In this document: one piece after another, positions 18,043 to 26,130 of the stretch
How the letters are laid out: each line of letters starts with the position of its first letter
Position numbering within the stretch: position 1 is the stretch's first letter
Assembly: GCF_003254465.1 (NCBI RefSeq)
Contig: NZ_QDFI01000029.1
Span: forward strand, 1 to 49,743
Direction: 5' to 3'
DNA length: 49,743 bases
Source of the DNA: Meridianimarinicoccus zhengii
GTDB lineage: Bacteria > Pseudomonadota > Alphaproteobacteria > Rhodobacterales > Rhodobacteraceae
Translations under genes and position numbers: made by a program
The notes under the pieces: generated by a model
The model's database searches: none
What the model was told of the DNA's origin: nothing
What the model saw: only the letters and a program-made list of their open reading frames with translations

Positions 18043-19308
18043 ATGAAGGACGCAGGCCCCATCCCCGGACTGACAAGCCCTACCCCCGGCGGGGCCGCGC
18101 GCCCGGGCCTGTGCACCGATTGCGGGGTGTCGCGGATGGGCGACGGCAAGGCCTGCGGGCGGGCCTGCCAGTTCATCGCGCCGGACTATCCCGCGCTGGA
18201 ACGGGCCGTCCATGGCCGGGCCGCGGGCGGCGCGGGCGAAGAGCCGTTCTTCGGCGTGATCCATGCCATGCACCGCGCGCGGCTCGACCCGCCTGCCGCG
18301 GGCGCGCAATGGACCGGGCTGACCACGGCGCTGGCGGCACGGCTGCTGGAAACGGGCGCGGTCGACGCCGTGCTGACCGTGGCGCCGGACCCGGACGACC
18401 GCTGGGCTCCGCGTGCGGTGATCGTGACCGACCCGTCGGCGCTGGCGGCCTGCCGGGGCATGCGCATGGGCTATGCGCCGCTGCTGGCCATGCTAGAACC
18501 GGCCCGTGACGCCGGGCACCGGCGCATCGCGGTGATCGGAATCCCCTGCCAGGTCTATGCCCTGCGCGCGCTGGAGTCGGAGCTTGGCTTCGACGCGATC
18601 ACGGTGATCGGCACGCCCTGTTCCGACAACACGACGACCGCGCGGTTCCACGAGTTCCTCGCCCTGCTCGACGACCGGCCCGACACGATCAGCTACCTGG
18701 AGTTCCGCCACGATTACCGGGTGGAGCTGCGCTTCGACGACGGGCGCGCGCCGCGCCTCATCCCGTTCCTGAAGTTGCCCATATCCGACCTGCCCGCGGA
18801 TTTCTTTCCGCTGACCTGCAAGACCTGCGTGGATTACACGAACCGGCTCGCGGACATCACCGTGGGCTACATGGGCGGGGATGGGCAGCAATGGGTGATC
18901 GCCCGTAACGCGCGCGGGGCCGATGCATTGGCTGCGCTTGGGTCAGACGTCGTGCTGTCGAACCCGACCACGCGCGGCAGCCGCGCCGGGGCCGTGAAGG
19001 GGTTCATTGCCAACACGGAACGCGCAGCGGGGGGGATGCCGCTGCGCCGTATGCCCGGTTGGCTGCGCCCCATCGTGGCGTGGCTGCAACCGCGCATCGG
19101 TCCTCGGGGGCTGGAATTCGCGCGCGCACGGGTGGAGATGAAGGCGGCCGAGACGGTGCTGCACCTTCGCCGCACCCATCCCGCGCGGATCAAGAACATG
19201 GTGCCCGCCCATGTCTGGCGGCTCGTGGCGCCTTATGGGCTTGCGCCTTCGGCTGACGAACTGCGCGAGACGCCCGTGGAACGGGCAGGCACCGAGGCCG
19301 AAGGCTGA
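18043..19308 (+). CDS. FrhB/FdhB-family iron-sulfur flavoprotein, BciB-like
   Basis: 421-aa protein with the Coenzyme F420 hydrogenase/dehydrogenase beta-subunit N- and C-domains. An N-terminal [4Fe-4S] motif is formed by C24, C27, C38 and C42. C169 (GIPCQ) and C193 (GTPCSDN) follow, and the CKTCVDYTN...ADITVGYMGGDG segment starts at C259/C262. The last segment closely recalls BciB, the ferredoxin-dependent 3,8-divinyl chlorophyllide 8-vinyl reductase (cyanobacterial Slr1923 type). No bacteriochlorophyll genes are in the window, so either it serves a photosynthesis cluster elsewhere or it is a paralogue reducing another substrate. No signal peptide; cytosolic. Confidence 0.8.
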   Translation: MKDAGPIPGLTSPTPGGAARPGLCTDCGVSRMGDGKACGRACQFIAPDYPALERAVHGRAAGGAGEEPFFGVIHAMHRARLDPPAAGAQWTGLTTALAARLLETGAVDAVLTVAPDPDDRWAPRAVIVTDPSALAACRGMRMGYAPLLAMLEPARDAGHRRIAVIGIPCQVYALRALESELGFDAITVIGTPCSDNTTTARFHEFLALLDDRPDTISYLEFRHDYRVELRFDDGRAPRLIPFLKLPISDLPADFFPLTCKTCVDYTNRLADITVGYMGGDGQQWVIARNARGADALAALGSDVVLSNPTTRGSRAGAVKGFIANTERAAGGMPLRRMPGWLRPIVAWLQPRIGPRGLEFARARVEMKAAETVLHLRRTHPARIKNMVPAHVWRLVAPYGLAPSADELRETPVERAGTEAEG

Positions 19309-19391
19309 CGTCGTAACGGAAAGGTTGCGCGACGGTCCCATCGCCGGCAATCATGACGCCAATGCGACAAGACATCAGGGAGACAACCACA

Positions 19392-20975
19392 ATGACCCGG
19401 ACAACCGGACTTCTGACAGCCACGCTGCTGGCCACCACGGCGATGGCGCCCTTTGCGCAGGCCGAAACGCTCCGCTGGGCGCGGGCGGGCGACAGCCTCA
19501 CGCTGGACCCGCATGCCCAGAACGAAGGGCCGACTCACACGATCGCGCACCAGATCTATGAACCGCTCCTGATCCGCGACATGACCGGCGCGTTCGAACC
19601 GGCACTGGCGACCGATTGGGCCCCGTCGCCGGACGATCCCAACGTATGGGTGTTCAATCTGCGCGAAGGCGTGACCTTCCATGATGGGGCCGCCTTCGAT
19701 GCATCGGACGTGGTGTTCTCGATCGAGCGCGCCCAGACTGAGGACAGCGACATGAAGGAGCTGCTGACCTCCATCGTCGAGGTTCGCGCGCCCGACCCGC
19801 TGACCGTGGAATTCGTCACCGACGGGCCGAACCCGATCCTGCCCAGCAACCTGACGAACCTGTTCATCATCGACGAGGACTGGGCCCGCGCGAACGACGC
19901 GGTCGAGGTGCAGGATTACGAAGGCGGGGAGGAAACCTTCGCCGCGCGCAACGCCAACGGCACCGGGCCTTACGTTCTGAACAGCCGGGAGCCGGACGTG
20001 CGCACCGTGATGACGCGGTTCGAGGAGTACTGGGGCATGGACCAGTTCCCGCTCGACGTGACCGAGATCGTCTATACCCCGATCCAGAACGCCGCGACCC
20101 GCGTGGCCGCACTTCTGTCCGGTGAGGTCGACATCATCCAGGACATGCCGGTGCAGGATCTGGGCCGCGTGGCCGGGACCGACGGGCTGGACGTGCGCAC
20201 GGCACCGCAGAACCGCACGATCTTCTTCGGGATGAACATGGGTGCCGCGGATATCGAGACCGACTCCGTCGAGGGCGCCAATCCCTTCGCCGACGCCCGT
20301 GTGCGGCAGGCGATGAACATGGCGATCAACCGCGATGCCATCAAGCAGGTCGTGATGCGCGGCCAGAGCCAGCCTGCCGGGATGATCGCGCCGCCCTTCG
20401 TCAACGGCTGGACGGCCGAACTTGACGCGACCAGCACGGATGTCGCGGCCGCCAAGGCGCTTATGGAGGAAGCGGGCTATGGCGACGGGTTCTCGGTGCA
20501 GCTCGACTGCCCGAACGACCGCTACATCAACGACGAAGGCATCTGTCAGGCGGTCGTGGGCATGATGGCGCAGATCGGCGTCACCGTGAATCTCGAAGCG
20601 ATGCCCAAGGCGCAGTTCTTCCCGCTGATCTCGAACCGGACCACGAATTTCTACATGCTGGGCTGGGGTGTGCCGACCTATGACAGCGAGTACATCTTCA
20701 ACTTCCTCGTGCATTCGGCGGAAGGGGATCGCGGGTCCTGGAATGCCACGGGCTATTCCAACCCGGAACTGGACGCGATGATCCAGTCGCTGGCGTCGGA
20801 AACCGATCTTGATGCGCGCAACGACACCATCGCGGCGATCTGGGAGGTCGTGCAGGCGGAAACCATCTATCTGCCGATCCATCACCAGGTTCTGAACTGG
20901 GGTGTGGCCAGCAACGTGGCGATCGAGGTCGATCCCGAGGATCAGCCGAAGATCAAGTATATCGCACTGAACTGA
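19392..20975 (+). CDS. ABC transporter substrate-binding protein, peptide/nickel family
   Basis: Periplasmic solute receptor (SBP_bac_5 type), 527 aa. Start ATG 19392 has AGGGAG 9 nt upstream and opens into a signal peptide, with cleavage after AQA (about residue 24). Family features include LDPHAQNEGPTHTIAHQIYEPLL near the N-terminus, WVFNLREGVTFHDGAAFDASDVVFSIERA, and the C-terminal ETIYLPIHHQ. It heads a five-gene operon with two permeases and two ATPases. The substrate may be a dipeptide or oligopeptide; it cannot be fixed from sequence. A GC-rich hairpin separates it from the permease genes. Confidence 0.94.
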   Translation: MTRTTGLLTATLLATTAMAPFAQAETLRWARAGDSLTLDPHAQNEGPTHTIAHQIYEPLLIRDMTGAFEPALATDWAPSPDDPNVWVFNLREGVTFHDGAAFDASDVVFSIERAQTEDSDMKELLTSIVEVRAPDPLTVEFVTDGPNPILPSNLTNLFIIDEDWARANDAVEVQDYEGGEETFAARNANGTGPYVLNSREPDVRTVMTRFEEYWGMDQFPLDVTEIVYTPIQNAATRVAALLSGEVDIIQDMPVQDLGRVAGTDGLDVRTAPQNRTIFFGMNMGAADIETDSVEGANPFADARVRQAMNMAINRDAIKQVVMRGQSQPAGMIAPPFVNGWTAELDATSTDVAAAKALMEEAGYGDGFSVQLDCPNDRYINDEGICQAVVGMMAQIGVTVNLEAMPKAQFFPLISNRTTNFYMLGWGVPTYDSEYIFNFLVHSAEGDRGSWNATGYSNPELDAMIQSLASETDLDARNDTIAAIWEVVQAETIYLPIHHQVLNWGVASNVAIEVDPEDQPKIKYIALN

Positions 20976-20984
20976 TCCGCCATC

Positions 20985-21021
20985 CGCGCCGGCGCGGGGG
21001 CTGTCCCCGCGCGCCGGCGCG
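20985..21021 (+). other. Strong intercistronic hairpin after the binding-protein gene
   Basis: A 37-nt segment folds into a long GC stem (arms CGCCGGCGCGGGG and CCCCGCGCGCCGGCG with a 2-nt bulge, loop GCTGT). There is no T-run, so it is not an intrinsic terminator. It starts 10 nt after the stop of the solute-receptor gene, a position where such structures usually protect the upstream message from 3' decay. Confidence 0.6.
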
Positions 21022-21039
21022 TGCCCGAAGGGGTCACCC

Positions 21040-22020
21040 ATGCTTGCCTATATCCTGCGCCGGATCTTCCAGTCGGCCATCGTGCTGCTGGTGGTCGGGC
21101 TGGTCGCCTTTTCGCTGTTCCGCTTCGTGGGCGATCCGATCGACAACATGCTGGGGCAGGAACGCACGCAGGCCGATGTGGAGCGCCTGCGCGAAACGCT
21201 GGGCTTGAACGAGCCGTTCGTGGTGCAATACGCCAAGTTTCTCGGGCAGGCGGTGCAGGGCAATTTCGGGATGTCCTATCGGCAAGGGCGGCCAGTGGCC
21301 GAGATCCTCATGGAGCGCGCGCCCGCGACGCTGGAACTGGCCGCCGTGTCGGGCGTGCTGGCATTAAGCTTCGGGATCGGGCTGGGCGTGTTCACGGCGA
21401 TCCGGCGTGACGGGTTCGCGGCCAATGCGATCATGACCCTGTCGCTGATCGGCGTGTCGCTGCCGACCTTCCTGATCGGGATCCTTCTCATATACCTGTT
21501 TTCGGTGGAACTGGGCTGGTTGCCCAGTTTCGGCCGCGGGGAGGTCGTGGACCTTGGCGGCTGGACCACCGGGTTCCTGACGCCAAGCGGGCTGCAGGCG
21601 CTGATCCTGCCGTCGATCACGCTCGGGCTGTACCAGATGACGCTCATCATGCGGCTCGTGCGGTCCGAGATGCTGGAGGTGCTGCGCACCGACTACATCC
21701 GCTTCGCCCGCGCCCGCGGGTTGCGCGACCGGGCCGTGCATTTCCGCCACGCGCTGAAGAACACCATGGTGCCGGTCATCACGGTGACGGGGCTTCAGCT
21801 TGGGTCCATCATCGCCTTCGCCATCATCACCGAAACCGTGTTCCAGTGGCCCGGCGTGGGGCTGCTGTTCATCAACGCGATCCAGTTCGTCGATATCCCC
21901 GTGATGGCCGCTTACCTGATGCTGATCTCGGTCATGTTCGTGGGCATCAACCTGATCGTGGATCTTCTGTATGTCATGGTCGATCCGCGGTTGCGCGGCG
22001 ATAGCGCACGGGGGCACTGA
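21040..22020 (+). CDS. ABC transporter permease, DppB type
   Basis: Inner-membrane permease of 326 aa with six hydrophobic segments. The N-terminus MLAYILRRIFQSAIVLLVVG and the GLNEPFVVQYAKFLGQAVQGNFGMSY segment (about 54-79) are typical of DppB/OppB proteins. The cytoplasmic coupling loop is YIRFARARGLRDRAVHFRHA (about 220-240). It forms a heterodimer with the next gene product; the two genes are 1 nt apart. Confidence 0.95.
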   Translation: MLAYILRRIFQSAIVLLVVGLVAFSLFRFVGDPIDNMLGQERTQADVERLRETLGLNEPFVVQYAKFLGQAVQGNFGMSYRQGRPVAEILMERAPATLELAAVSGVLALSFGIGLGVFTAIRRDGFAANAIMTLSLIGVSLPTFLIGILLIYLFSVELGWLPSFGRGEVVDLGGWTTGFLTPSGLQALILPSITLGLYQMTLIMRLVRSEMLEVLRTDYIRFARARGLRDRAVHFRHALKNTMVPVITVTGLQLGSIIAFAIITETVFQWPGVGLLFINAIQFVDIPVMAAYLMLISVMFVGINLIVDLLYVMVDPRLRGDSARGH

Positions 22021-22021
22021 C

Positions 22022-22978
22022 ATGGCCGATCTGCCGCGAACCGGCACGCCCGCGCCCGCCGCCCCCGGCCGTCTGCGCAAGGCATGGGACAGCGATATCG
22101 TCTGGTCTTTCCGCCATGCGCCGGTGGCTGTCGTGTCGCTGGTCGTCGTCACGCTCATGGTGCTGGCAGCGGTGTTCGCGCCCTTGATCGCACCCTACGA
22201 CCCGTTCGATCCCGGCACGCTGAACCTGATGAACGGGTTCACGCCGCCGATGGAGCCCAACGCCTTCACCGGCGACACGTTCTGGCTGGGTACGGACGAC
22301 CAGGGCCGCGACGTGTTCTCCACGATCCTTTTCGGGCTGCGGATATCGCTGTTCGTGGGGTTCATGGCGGTGGCGCTGGCGATGGTGCTGGGCATCACGC
22401 TGGGGCTGCTGGCGGGATATCTGGGCGGCTGGGTCGACACGATCATCATGCGCGTGGCCGACGTGCAGCTGACCTTTCCGGCGATCCTCGTCGCCATGCT
22501 GATCTTCGGGGTCGCCAAGGGCATCACGCCGCCCGAGTTGCGCAACGAGGTGGCGATCTGGGTGCTGATCCTCGCCATCGGCCTGTCGGACTGGGTGCAG
22601 TTCGCCCGCGTCGTGCGCGGCGCGACACTGGTGGAGAAAAGCCGCGATTACGTCGCCGCCGCGCGGCTGATCGGGCGGGGGTCGGGCGCGATCATGCTGC
22701 GCCATATCCTGCCCAACGTGCTGTCGCCCGTGCTGGTGATCGCCACGATTTCGCTGGCGCTGGCGATCATCGCCGAGGCAACGCTGAGCTTCCTCGGCAT
22801 CGGCGCGCCGCCCACGCAACCCAGCCTCGGCACGCTGATCCGGATCGGGCAGGGGTTCCTGTTCTCGGGCGAGTGGTGGATCCTCCTGTTTCCGGCGGCG
22901 ACCTTGCTGGCGCTCGCGCTGGCGGTGAACCTGCTGGGCGACTGGCTGCGCGACGCGCTGAACCCGAGGCTGCGGTGA
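22022..22978 (+). CDS. ABC transporter permease, DppC type
   Basis: 318 aa, six membrane segments with an N-terminal cytoplasmic stretch. Diagnostic sequences are APYDPFDPGTLN, WLGTDDQGRDVFS (about 88-100) and the coupling loop YVAAARLIGRGSGAIMLRHI. The chosen ATG lies 1 nt after the upstream stop; upstream in-frame sequence belongs to the previous gene. The stop overlaps the next start (TGATG). Confidence 0.95.
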   Translation: MADLPRTGTPAPAAPGRLRKAWDSDIVWSFRHAPVAVVSLVVVTLMVLAAVFAPLIAPYDPFDPGTLNLMNGFTPPMEPNAFTGDTFWLGTDDQGRDVFSTILFGLRISLFVGFMAVALAMVLGITLGLLAGYLGGWVDTIIMRVADVQLTFPAILVAMLIFGVAKGITPPELRNEVAIWVLILAIGLSDWVQFARVVRGATLVEKSRDYVAAARLIGRGSGAIMLRHILPNVLSPVLVIATISLALAIIAEATLSFLGIGAPPTQPSLGTLIRIGQGFLFSGEWWILLFPAATLLALALAVNLLGDWLRDALNPRLR

Positions 22979-23958
22979 TGGCGCCGGTCCTTTCCCTCCG
23001 CAACCTCACCGTCGAGATACCGACCCGCCACGGCGTGCTGCGCCCCGTGGACAGTGTCAGCTACGACATCGTGGCGGGGGAGATACTTGGCGTCGTGGGT
23101 GAGTCCGGCGCGGGCAAGTCCATGGCGGGCAACGCGGTCATCGGCCTGCTGAACCGCCCCGCGCGGATCACGGGCGGGGAGGTCTGGCTGAACGGCGCGC
23201 GGATCGACAACCTGCCGCCCGAGGGCTTGCGCAAGCTGCGCGGCAAGCGGATCGGGATGGTGTTCCAGGACCCGCTCACCAGCCTCAACCCGCTTCTGAC
23301 CGTGGGCGACCAGATCGCCGAGACGATCCTGGAACACCTTCCCGTCAGCCGGGCGGAGGCACGGGAACGCGCCATCGCGGCCTTGGAGGAGGTGGGCATC
23401 CCCGCCGCGCGCGACCGGGTCGACAGCTATCCGCACGCGTTTTCCGGCGGCATGCGGCAACGGGTGGTGATCGCGCTGGCGCTCTGTGCCGAACCGGATC
23501 TGGTGATCGCGGACGAGCCCACGACCGCGCTCGATGTCAGCGTGCAGGCGCAGATCATCGTGCTGCTGAAGCGGCTGTGCCGCGAACGGGGCACGGCGGT
23601 GATGCTTGTCACCCACGACATGGGCGTGATCGCCGAGGCGGCAGACCGCGTGGCGGTCATGTATGCCGGACGGCTGGCCGAGATCGGGCCGGTGGCTGAC
23701 GTGATCCAGCACCCGCGCCATCCCTACACGGCGGGGCTGATGGGCTCGACCCCCGGCGCGTCGCAGGGGCAGGCGCGGCTCACGCAGATCCCCGGTGCCA
23801 TGCCACGGCTGGATGCGATGCCGCCGGGCTGCGCGTTCCACCCGCGTTGCCCGCGGCGCGGCCCCGGCTGCGACATTGACCCGCCGCCCGTCCGCGCGCC
23901 CGACGCGCGGGCCGCCTGCCACTATCCGCTGACCGTGGCCGAGGACGTGACCGCATGA
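22978..23958 (+). CDS. ABC transporter ATP-binding protein, DppD type
   Basis: ATPase subunit, 326 aa. Walker A is GESGAGKS (41-48) and is followed by Met where Thr is usual in other ABC proteins; this variant is common in DppD/OppD. The Q-loop VFQDPLTSLNP, signature FSGGMRQR (about 158-165), Walker B LVIADEPTTALD and H-loop VTHD are intact. The C-terminal extension carries four cysteines in [14 protein letters not shown]...C, the oligopeptide-transporter C-terminal motif. Overlaps the following ATPase gene by 4 nt. Confidence 0.95.
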   Translation: MAPVLSLRNLTVEIPTRHGVLRPVDSVSYDIVAGEILGVVGESGAGKSMAGNAVIGLLNRPARITGGEVWLNGARIDNLPPEGLRKLRGKRIGMVFQDPLTSLNPLLTVGDQIAETILEHLPVSRAEARERAIAALEEVGIPAARDRVDSYPHAFSGGMRQRVVIALALCAEPDLVIADEPTTALDVSVQAQIIVLLKRLCRERGTAVMLVTHDMGVIAEAADRVAVMYAGRLAEIGPVADVIQHPRHPYTAGLMGSTPGASQGQARLTQIPGAMPRLDAMPPGCAFHPRCPRRGPGCDIDPPPVRAPDARAACHYPLTVAEDVTA

Positions 23959-24935
23959 AGGATACAGAATCCCCGGCACTGGTCCGCGTCCGCAACCTGA
24001 CCCGCGTGTTCGACGTGTCGAAACCGTGGCTCAACCGGGTGCTGGAACGGCTGCCGCGCGCGCTGCTGACCGCCGTGTCGGACGTGAGCTTCGATATCCC
24101 CGAAAAGGGTGTCTATGCGCTGGTCGGCGAAAGCGGGTCGGGCAAGTCCACCATCGGCAAAATGATTGTGGGGCTTCTGCCGCCGTCGGACGGGTCGGTG
24201 TTGATCCGCGACACCGATCTGGCCACGGAACGCGACCCTGCCCGTATCGCCGCAGCCCGGTCGGAAATCCAGATGATATTCCAGGACCCCTATGCCAGCT
24301 TGAACCCCCGATGGCGGGTGCGCGACATCATCGCGGAGCCCGTGACCGCGCGCGGCGGGGATGCGTCAGGTCTGGCCGAGCGTCTGCTGGAACAGGTCGG
24401 ACTCGCGGCGCGGGACGCGGGAAAATACCCGCACGAATTTTCCGGCGGACAGCGGCAGCGCATCTGCATCGCGCGGGCGCTCGCGGCGAACCCCAAGCTG
24501 ATCGTGTGCGACGAGCCGACATCGGCGCTCGACGTGTCGGTGCAGGCGCAGGTGCTGAACCTGATGTCCGACCTGAAGGACGAATTCGGGCTGACCTACC
24601 TGTTCATCAGCCACGACCTGACGGTGGTGCGCCACATGGCCGACACGATCGGCGTGCTGTATCTGGGCCGGCTGGTGGAGGAAGCCCCGGCCGAGGCGCT
24701 GTTCGACAATCCGCGCCATCCCTACACGCGGATGCTGTTCGCCGCCGCCCCGCGGATGGATGCCTTCGGCCGCGAGGTGGAACCCCCGAAGGGCGAGATC
24801 CCCGACCCGATCAACCCGCCGCCGGGTTGTGCCTTTCATCCGCGCTGCCCCATCGCGGTGGACCGCTGCCGCGCGGAGCGCCCCGAAATGCGCAGGCTCG
24901 GGAATGCCCGCGTGGCGTGCCACCTCGCTGAATAA
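23955..24935 (+). CDS. ABC transporter ATP-binding protein, DppF type
   Basis: Second ATPase subunit, 326 aa. Walker [10 protein letters not shown] (58-66), Q-loop [13 protein letters not shown], signature FSGGQRQR, Walker [13 protein letters not shown] and H-loop ISHD are intact. It has the same C-terminal cysteine motif ([14 protein letters not shown]). It completes the five-gene transporter. No intrinsic terminator with a T-run was seen after the stop. Confidence 0.95.
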   Translation: MKDTESPALVRVRNLTRVFDVSKPWLNRVLERLPRALLTAVSDVSFDIPEKGVYALVGESGSGKSTIGKMIVGLLPPSDGSVLIRDTDLATERDPARIAAARSEIQMIFQDPYASLNPRWRVRDIIAEPVTARGGDASGLAERLLEQVGLAARDAGKYPHEFSGGQRQRICIARALAANPKLIVCDEPTSALDVSVQAQVLNLMSDLKDEFGLTYLFISHDLTVVRHMADTIGVLYLGRLVEEAPAEALFDNPRHPYTRMLFAAAPRMDAFGREVEPPKGEIPDPINPPPGCAFHPRCPIAVDRCRAERPEMRRLGNARVACHLAE

Positions 24936-25008
24936 GCGCGGTTTCGCGCCATCGCCGTGGTGCGGCCTGCGTCGGCTCAGGTCAATTGCAGGGATCGGGT
25001 GCGACGAG

Positions 25009-25037
25009 TTGACAAGCCGCGCCACAGGGGATTGCAT
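25009..25037 (+). promoter_or_regulatory. Candidate promoter for the TAXI-TRAP operon
   Basis: A perfect TTGACA (25009-25014) is followed after 17 nt by TTGCAT (25032-25037), 3 of 6 to the -10 consensus. It is 62 nt before the start of the TAXI binding-protein gene and downstream of the ABC operon, which is where a promoter is expected. Confidence 0.4.
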
Positions 25038-25098
25038 GAAGGCACAACGCGGCGCCGTCGGGCGCGCCGTGAAACATGCATCAACAGGGGAGAACAGG

Positions 25099-26067
25099 AT
25101 GCTGAACCACTTCAAGCTGGCTGCAGTCGGGATCGCGATGGGGGCCATGGCCGCACCCGTTGCGCAGGCGCAGGAATTCTTCACCATCGGCACCGGTGGC
25201 GTGACCGGGGTCTATTACCCCACCGGCGGCGCGATCTGCCGTCTCGTGAACCAGGGGCGCCGGGAACATGGGCTGCGCTGCTCGGTGGAATCCACCGGCG
25301 GCTCCGTCTACAACCTCAACACCATCCGCGCGGGCGAACTGGAATTCGGCGTCGCCCAGTCCGACTGGCAGTACCACGCGTATAACGGCACCTCGTCCTT
25401 CAGCGATGCCGGCCCGTTCGAAGGTCTTCGGGCGGTGTTTTCGGTCCATCCCGAACCCTTCACCGTGGTGGCGCGTGCCGATGCGGGTATCGTGAATTTC
25501 GAGGATCTGAAAGGCAAGCGGGTCAATATCGGCAACCCCGGTTCGGGCCAGCGCGGCACGATGGAAGTTCTCCTGGAGGCCTATGGCTGGACCACGGACG
25601 ACTTCGAACTCGCGACCGAACTGCGCCCGGCGGAACAGTCGGCGGCCCTGTGCGACAATCAGATCGACGCGATGGTCTACACCGTCGGTCACCCCTCGGG
25701 GTCCATCCAGGAAGCGACCACGGCCTGCGACAGCGTTCTCGTGAACGTGGCCGGCCCGGTGGTCGAGCAGCTTGTGGCGGACAACGCGTTCTACCGCGTG
25801 GCGACGATCCCCGGCGGCATGTATCGCGGCAACCCGGAAGACGTGACGACCTTCGGCGTCGGCGCGACCTTCGTGACCTCCACCGACGTGCCCGAGGATA
25901 CGGTCTATACGCTTGTCAGCTCGGTCTTCGAGAATTTCGAGGCGTTCACCCAGCTGCACCCGGCTTTCGCCAACCTGAAGAAGGAAGAAATGGTGCGCGA
26001 CGGGCTTTCCGCGCCGCTCCATGATGGCGCCGTGCGGTACTACCGCGAAGCCGGTCTGATGGACTGA
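25099..26067 (+). CDS. TAXI-family TRAP transporter solute-binding protein
   Basis: Periplasmic receptor, 322 aa. It has a signal peptide (cleavage after AQA, about residue 24) and the family-naming [20 protein letters not shown] segment just after it. ATG 25099 has AGGGGAG upstream. TAXI proteins feed fused DctQM permeases; glutamate or other C4/C5 acids are known or suspected substrates, but the ligand is not predictable here. An intrinsic terminator follows immediately, then the permease gene. Confidence 0.94.
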   Translation: MLNHFKLAAVGIAMGAMAAPVAQAQEFFTIGTGGVTGVYYPTGGAICRLVNQGRREHGLRCSVESTGGSVYNLNTIRAGELEFGVAQSDWQYHAYNGTSSFSDAGPFEGLRAVFSVHPEPFTVVARADAGIVNFEDLKGKRVNIGNPGSGQRGTMEVLLEAYGWTTDDFELATELRPAEQSAALCDNQIDAMVYTVGHPSGSIQEATTACDSVLVNVAGPVVEQLVADNAFYRVATIPGGMYRGNPEDVTTFGVGATFVTSTDVPEDTVYTLVSSVFENFEAFTQLHPAFANLKKEEMVRDGLSAPLHDGAVRYYREAGLMD

Positions 26068-26078
26068 CACGAACCGGA

Positions 26079-26105
26079 CCGGGGGCCACAGCGCCCCCGG
26101 TTTTT
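26079..26105 (+). terminator. Intrinsic terminator between TAXI receptor and TRAP permease genes
   Basis: Stem CCGGGGGC (26079-26086) / GCCCCCGG (26093-26100), 6-nt loop, then TTTTT (26101-26105). Because the permease gene starts only 25 nt further on, it probably acts as a partial terminator that lowers permease expression relative to the receptor. Confidence 0.85.
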
Positions 26106-26130
26106 CATATGGTCGGCAAGGGGATCGGCG

